This document shows positions 55,207 to 59,239 of a DNA stretch of 59,239 nucleotides, in pieces. The notes beneath the pieces were generated by a model, which ran no database searches, had not been told where the DNA came from, and was given only the letters and a program-made list of their open reading frames with translations. Every line of letters starts with the position of its first letter. The first letter of the stretch is position 1. The DNA is from Ignavibacteriota bacterium (GTDB lineage: Bacteria > Bacteroidota > Ignavibacteria > UBA10030). The DNA lies in NCBI GenBank assembly GCA_003142475.1, contig PLMK01000020.1, forward strand, positions 1 through 59,239, read 5' to 3'. The position numbers were made by a program, and so were the translations under genes.

Positions 55207-56484
55207 TCAAAGGCTTTTTTCTAAGTGCTGAATGAATCGTTCTGTAGCGCCGACATTTTCTTTCACTAAAGCAAACGCTTGTAAACCGGCAATGGAATTT
55301 GCTTTCTTATCATCAAGCAGTGTGCGGAGTGTGCGATAACATTCCTGTTGATCATTCACGACGAATCCGCCGCTGCGATGCAATAGTTCAATTGCTTCCT
55401 GCGAATTTGTGTACTTCGGTCCAAAAACAACAGGAATGCCGTACACTGCCGGCTCTAGCACATTGTGGATGCCTTGCCGGAAACTTCCGCCGACGTAGGC
55501 TACATTCGCATATTGATAGAGTGCCATCAAAATGCCAATGCTATCGACAATAATAATATGTTCGTTGGAATAGTCATTGAGATTGGAGAAGCGAATCGAT
55601 CGTGGTTTTGAACCAAGTTTATTTTCAACATCTTCAAGCGCATCTTCTGTTGGTTCGTGCGGCACGAGAATCACCAGTACGTTTGAATCATACTGAAGAA
55701 TTTTTTTGATTGAGGGAATAAGAACCTCTTCGTCTTCCGGCCACGTGCTGCCGGCAAGAAGAAGTATTTTCCCTTTCAAGATTGCAGGAGAAATTATATG
55801 TTTCTTCTTTGCATCATCGCTGCGCTGCCATACCTGATCGTACCGTGTCTCGCCAATAGGTTCAACCGAGGGATGTGTCAATCCGAACATAGCAAATGCA
55901 TTGGCATCTTTAGCAGATACAGTAAAAATAGACTCAAAATTGTTGAATAAAAAGCGATGAAAATTTTTCAACAGTGGATAAAATCGCGCCGATGTCGTGC
56001 GCATAGTGGCGTTTGCGATGAATGCTGGAATTCCTCGTGCGTTCAATTCCCATAAATGATTTGGCCATACATCGTACCGCACAAACACGGCTGCCGTTGG
56101 TTGTATTAGGTCAAGGAACCGGTGTGCGTTTGCTTTTGTATCAAATGGGATGTATGTGATGATGTCGGCAAGTTTATAATTTTTTGAATGATCATAACCG
56201 GACGGTGAAAAGAATGTGACAATAATATTAATATCACGGTATTTCCTCCGTAGTGCCGCAATAATAGGTTTTGCCTGTTCGAACTCTCCCATCGACGACG
56301 AATGAAACCATATGCGCCGTTTCGATGTGAGTTTTGCTAGATCGCGTTCAACTTTTTCAAACAATCCTTTCCGCCCGTCAATACCGCGACGAATTTTAGT
56401 GTTGAATAGCGCGGCAATCTGTAATAGCGTCCAAAAGGATGGTATGAATACTATATTATAAAGAATAAACCAGATTTTTTTCAT
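55207..56484 (-). CDS. waaA: 3-deoxy-D-manno-octulosonic acid transferase (KDO transferase)
   Basis: Adds KDO to lipid IVA at the inner membrane, 425 aa. An N-terminal hydrophobic helix (about residues 5-25) anchors it. Family motifs include RIWFHSSSMGEFEQAKPII (with the acceptor-site glutamate), FVRYDVWPNHLWEL, the nucleotide-binding LAGSTWPEDEE and the C-terminal VGGSFRQGIHNVLEPAVYG. It marks the organism as a lipopolysaccharide maker. It heads the minus-strand run with larC, priA and hrpB. Confidence 0.93.
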   Translation of the reverse strand: MKKIWFILYNIVFIPSFWTLLQIAALFNTKIRRGIDGRKGLFEKVERDLAKLTSKRRIWFHSSSMGEFEQAKPIIAALRRKYRDINIIVTFFSPSGYDHSKNYKLADIITYIPFDTKANAHRFLDLIQPTAAVFVRYDVWPNHLWELNARGIPAFIANATMRTTSARFYPLLKNFHRFLFNNFESIFTVSAKDANAFAMFGLTHPSVEPIGETRYDQVWQRSDDAKKKHIISPAILKGKILLLAGSTWPEDEEVLIPSIKKILQYDSNVLVILVPHEPTEDALEDVENKLGSKPRSIRFSNLNDYSNEHIIIVDSIGILMALYQYANVAYVGGSFRQGIHNVLEPAVYGIPVVFGPKYTNSQEAIELLHRSGGFVVNDQQECYRTLRTLLDDKKANSIAGLQAFALVKENVGATERFIQHLEKSL

Positions 56485-56608
56485 TATGCTGCAAACGAAT
56501 AATGGAAACTAAATTTCGGAACTATGGTAGAGAAAGTTTGATGGAAATGCAAGATAAGGAAGTGTGGAGCAAGAAAAAAGCAAATTCTGCTTAAGAAAAT
56601 AGAGTAAC

Positions 56609-56652
56609 GATTGGGACGCTTCTTTTTTTTAGCTGCATGCAACGTCCCAATC
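56609..56652. repeat. Inverted repeat downstream of amt
   Basis: GATTGGGACG and CGTCCCAATC form a perfect 10-bp stem around a 24-base loop. No T run follows on the minus strand, so it is a weak terminator candidate for the first amt gene. Confidence 0.45.
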
Positions 56653-56671
56653 ATTTGGAACATACTACTAT

Positions 56672-58263
<1,592 letters not shown>

Positions 58264-58466
58264 TTATGTGTAAAGTATTTGACGTGCAGAACATTATTAA
58301 CTATAGTAATTTAAAATATATTACTAATTAATCAAAGGTTGTTCTCATTAATATTTGATTTTAATAATGTTGGAATAAATAGGCACTGTGTAAAAAAATG
58401 ATAGAGATGTAAAAAAGAAGGATGGAAAAGAATTGTTGCTTGTGCAGAAAAACCTTGATAAATAAT

Positions 58467-58496
58467 GGGCGCTTTACATACAACTTCCAAGCGCCC
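58467..58496 (-). terminator. Hairpin downstream of the second amt gene
   Basis: GGGCGCTT and AAGCGCCC form a perfect 8-bp stem with a 14-base loop; on the minus strand a weak T-rich tract (ATTATTTAT) follows. It lies 16 bases after the amt stop. Confidence 0.6.
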
Positions 58497-58511
58497 CTGG
58501 AGCATGTCGAC

Positions 58512-59239
58512 TTAGAAAATATAACCGCTTTCACCGTGCTGGCTAAGGTCTAAACCTTCTACTTCTTCCTCGATTGGAACGCGTACGCCCATTGTCCGAT
58601 CAAGTACTTTAAGAATGATCCATGTAACACTGAATGCATACACAACTGCTACTGCAACGCTTAAGAGCTGGACAAGAAGGAGAGATGGGTTTCCGAAGAA
58701 TACACCGTCAGCTCCTGCAGCATTTATTGCTTTTGATGCGAAGAAACCCGTCGCAAGCGCGCCGAATATACCACCGACACCATGAACTCCGACTGCATCA
58801 AGTGAATCGTCAAAACCGAAATAATTTTTTATATTCACACCAAAATAGCAAAGGGCACCGGCGCAGAGACCGATGAGAAGAGCTGCAAGCGGGCCCACAA
58901 AACCAGATGCCGGAGTAATCGCAACCAGGCCTGCAACTGCACCTGACACTGCACCGAGGAGCGTCGGTTTCCCGCGATGTTTCCATTCCACAAAGATCCA
59001 CGAGAGCGTAGCTGTCGCCGCTGCAATATGAGTCGCTAAGAATGCAGATGTTGCAAGTGCGCCGGATGCAAGAGCACTGCCTCCGTTAAATCCAAACCAA
59101 CCGAACCATAAAAGCGTTGCTCCAAGTAATGTCATGGTCAAATTGTGAGGAGGCATATGTTCATGTCCATGACCTTTACGTTTTCCGATGATGATTGCCG
59201 CAGCAAGAGCCGACACACCGGAACTAATATGTACTACAA
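58512..59239 (-). CDS. amtB: Ammonium transporter, second copy, C-terminal part (cut by window edge)
   Basis: The last about 242 codons of a second Amt protein. It shows VVHISSGVSALAAAIIIG, FGWFGFNGGSALASG, DDSLDAVGVHGVGGI and the same C-terminal GLDLSQHGESGY tail. It is very similar to the first copy but differs at many positions, so it is an old duplication rather than a recent copy. The frame continues past the window edge, so the length is unknown. A downstream hairpin separates it from glnK. Confidence 0.95.
   Translation of the reverse strand, partial: VVHISSGVSALAAAIIIGKRKGHGHEHMPPHNLTMTLLGATLLWFGWFGFNGGSALASGALATSAFLATHIAAATATLSWIFVEWKHRGKPTLLGAVSGAVAGLVAITPASGFVGPLAALLIGLCAGALCYFGVNIKNYFGFDDSLDAVGVHGVGGIFGALATGFFASKAINAAGADGVFFGNPSLLLVQLLSVAVAVVYAFSVTWIILKVLDRTMGVRVPIEEEVEGLDLSQHGESGYIF

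Overview
The window (59,239 bases, roughly 40-45% GC by eye) reads as ordinary chromosome from an anaerobic or facultative member of the Bacteroidota/Chlorobiota (FCB) group, most like an Ignavibacteria-type lineage. The clues are a Gram-negative envelope (KDO transferase, outer-membrane barrel), glutaminyl-tRNA synthetase, a Chlorobi-type RNA polymerase omega subunit, DUF2911 and DUF1460 proteins, and an HdrABC-Flx electron-transfer cluster. Many starts carry Shine-Dalgarno sequences, and the two tRNA genes have no encoded CCA. The lineage is inferred, not proven. No CRISPR array, prophage or intact insertion sequence was seen.

Layout. 1-3.5 kb (minus): clpP start, trigger factor, tRNA-Leu, secreted TPR protein. 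3.7-8.2 kb (plus): site-2 protease, lysA, a GNAT protein, glnS. 8.3-17 kb (minus): a complete but rearranged kdp potassium operon ordered kdpC, a 43-aa ORF, kdpF, kdpA, kdpB, a 60-aa membrane protein, a truncated SMR-like protein, kdpD, kdpE. 17-18.6 kb: a small ORF, a frameshifted Cas2-like gene and a GNAT gene. 18.6-30.7 kb: rqcH divergent from a housekeeping run (yicC, gmk, rpoZ, coaBC, family-4 UDG, ferritin-VIT1 fusion, dnaB, DUF1460 amidase, macrodomain, duplicated DUF2911, CDGSH), with a TrmH-type methyltransferase convergent at the end. 30.9-35.5 kb: cho-like nuclease, outer-membrane barrel, pdxJ, Gfo/Idh/MocA oxidoreductase. 35.5-36.0 kb: non-coding, with a MITE-like hairpin and a candidate operator. 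36.0-42.7 kb: one seven-gene operon, hdrC-hdrB-hdrA-mvhD/flxD-flxC-flxB-flxA, closed by a strong terminator. 42.8-48.8 kb (mostly plus): HAD phosphatase, a secreted protein on minus, tRNA-Gly, a small membrane protein, a GT39 glycosyltransferase, and an ABC-F protein with a possible leader ORF. 48.8-56.5 kb (minus): kdtA, larC, priA, hrpB. 56.7-59.2 kb (minus): an ammonium transporter cut by the window edge, then glnK and a second amt.

How the genes work together. The Hdr-Flx operon has the parts for an NADH-driven, flavin-bifurcating electron-transfer complex: FlxA is the NAD(P)H/FAD entry, FlxB, FlxC and FlxD are Fe-S relays, HdrA is the bifurcating flavoprotein, and HdrBC is the disulfide-reducing module. 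The kdp operon would give high-affinity potassium uptake under two-component control. The amt-glnK-amt group is a nitrogen-uptake module.

The items most worth a second look are the rearranged kdp operon with hidden micro-ORFs in ATGA-overlap coupling, the frameshifted Cas2-like gene, the Hdr-Flx operon with its operator-like repeat, the MITE-like hairpin, the DnaA boxes between rqcH and yicC, and the candidate attenuator before the ABC-F gene.
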